Source: Bradyrhizobium guangdongense
GTDB lineage: Bacteria > Pseudomonadota > Alphaproteobacteria > Rhizobiales > Xanthobacteraceae
Assembly: GCF_004114975.1 (NCBI RefSeq)
Contig: NZ_CP030051.1
Location: 1,116,001-1,180,000, forward strand
Direction of reading: 5' to 3'
DNA length: 64,000 nt
A program made the translations under genes and the position numbers. Below are positions 63,096 through 64,000 of this stretch, piece by piece (within the stretch, counting starts at the first letter, position 1; each line of letters starts with the position of its first letter). The notes beneath the pieces were generated by a model. The model did not search any database. It was not told the DNA's origin and saw only the letters and a program-made list of their open reading frames with translations.

Positions 63096-63135
63096 TCAAA
63101 AGGTAAGCGCCGATCGCCAAAGAAACTTTGCCGAT

Positions 63136-63149
63136 TTGCGCTAGATCAA
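63136..63149. promoter_or_regulatory. FixK-type box between fixR and nifA
   Basis: TTGCGCTAGATCAA is an exact TTG(A/C)-N6-(T/G)CAA. It is 41 bases after the fixR stop and about 208 before the nifA ATG chosen, so a class II promoter would start near 63183. It implies direct FixK/FNR input to nifA, apart from the upstream fixR promoter. Confidence 0.52.
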
Positions 63150-63350
63150 TGCGGTAAACCGGCTTTCGCGCGTGGCGCCCTTTCCGGTGGAAAATTCCAC
63201 GAACCGGATCACAAAGCGTGCAAGTGGGACGGAATCTTTTTGCAGCGATGCTGACAAGTTGAGCGCGACTCCCGACACAACATGAATCAGAATACGACAA
63301 ATTCCAAAGAAGGCCGCAGGGAGGATGTCACAGGCAACGGAGATTCCGTC

Positions 63351-64000
63351 ATGCTGCCCGCAGCTCCCACGGTTGAACGCCCGCAGACCCATGAGACCGC
63401 GCCGCTCGTGCCGCTGAACGAGATCGCGCTGACCGGCATTTTCGAGATTTCCAAGATATTGACGGCGCCGACGCGGCTGGAGACCACGCTCGCCAACGTC
63501 ATCAACCTGCTGCAATCGTTTCTCCAGATGCGCCATGGCGTGGTGGCGCTGCTCTCCGACGACGGCGTCCCGGATCTGGCTGTGGGCGCCGGCTGGAGCG
63601 AGGGCAGTGACGAGCGCTATCGCACCCGCCTGCCGCAGAAAGCCATCGACCAGATCGTCGCGACCGCGATGCCGCTCCTTGCGGAGAACATCGGGACCCA
63701 TCCCGCTTTCAATCCGGCGGACGTCGAGACCCTCGGAGCGTCGGAGACGACTCGTGTGTCATTCATCGGCGTGCCGATCCGGATCGATGCCAAGGTGGTG
63801 GGTACGCTGACGATCGACAGGGTCTGGGACGAGCGTCCGTTGTACCGGCTCGATTCCGATGTTCGTCTGTTGACCATGATCGCCAACCTGGTCGGGCAGA
63901 CCGTGAAGCTGCACCGCGTCGTCGCGCAGGACCGGGAACGGCTGATGCATGAGAGCTATCGGTTGCAGAAGGAGCTGTCTGAGCTCAAGCCGGCGCGGGA
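63351..64000 (+). CDS. nifA: NifA, sigma-54 activator of nitrogen fixation (3' truncated by window)
   Basis: The first 216 residues of NifA. The N-terminal GAF domain (EIALTGIFEISKILTAPTRL to LLTMIANLVGQTVKL, residues about 26-192) is very like B. diazoefficiens NifA, with MRHGVVALLSDDGVPDL and GAGWSEGSDERYRT blocks. The AAA+ and HTH domains and the redox Cys cluster lie beyond the window. GGAG at 8 bases favours ATG 63351; an in-frame ATG 23 codons upstream (63282) lacks a ribosome site. NifA activates -24/-12 nif promoters at low oxygen. Second gene of the fixR-nifA operon, 255 bases after fixR, with a FixK-type box in the gap. Confidence 0.95.
   Translation, partial: MLPAAPTVERPQTHETAPLVPLNEIALTGIFEISKILTAPTRLETTLANVINLLQSFLQMRHGVVALLSDDGVPDLAVGAGWSEGSDERYRTRLPQKAIDQIVATAMPLLAENIGTHPAFNPADVETLGASETTRVSFIGVPIRIDAKVVGTLTIDRVWDERPLYRLDSDVRLLTMIANLVGQTVKLHRVVAQDRERLMHESYRLQKELSELKPAR

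Overview
The window reads as a chromosomal segment of a Bradyrhizobium-type alphaproteobacterium. The evidence is the high G+C, alphaproteobacterial gene groupings (ispH-thrB-rnhA, an NdvA-type glucan exporter, a TrcR/DUF1013 regulator), CtrA- and FixK-type sites, and above all a fixR-nifA pair that closely resembles the Bradyrhizobium one. The strain is inferred, not proven. Most of the window is ordinary core and accessory metabolism. The right edge is the start of a nitrogen-fixation locus.

Layout. 1-9320: a 5'-truncated flavin amine oxidase, small secreted and hydrolase genes, a GGDEF-EAL protein broken by a one-base insertion, a fatty acyl-CoA ligase and an oleate hydratase. 9327-16145: an IpdAB-like CoA-transferase pair, then a 2.1-kb segment bounded by 53-bp direct repeats that carries one membrane-anchored TIM-barrel gene and sits at the 3' end of a TPR gene, then an aldo/keto reductase. 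16454-27080: thioesterase, Nudix hydrolase, a secreted transglycosylase-like protein, a TAXI-TRAP transporter operon with DUF1850 and an SDR, and a Na+/H+ antiporter. 27184-36643: two tandem TPR/LprI-like secreted proteins, prpE, an OmpW-type porin behind an FNR/FixK box, trcR, and the ispH-thrB-rnhA operon. 36754-46683: peroxiredoxin, fadD, a D,D-carboxypeptidase, ndvA, hisE-like, a DedA-like protein and aspA. 46945-54159: two nitronate monooxygenases flanking a thioesterase and a deleted acyl-CoA synthetase, plus small secreted or cell-cycle-linked proteins. 54319-59673: a 7TM sensor kinase/NarL-type regulator pair and a DUF2235 membrane hydrolase.

60907-64000 is the most interesting part. 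A YqeB-family (EF2563) gene and a Bfd-like [2Fe-2S] gene, translationally coupled, run divergently from fixR-nifA. Each side has a good -24/-12 sigma-54 promoter (GG-N10-GC), so both units look NifA-controlled. A perfect FixK-type box lies in the fixR-nifA gap and suggests a separate oxygen-responsive input into nifA. nifA itself runs off the window after its GAF domain.

Intergenic spaces carry several large imperfect or perfect palindromes of the kind scattered through Bradyrhizobium genomes. No rRNA, tRNA, CRISPR array, integrase or transposase was seen.
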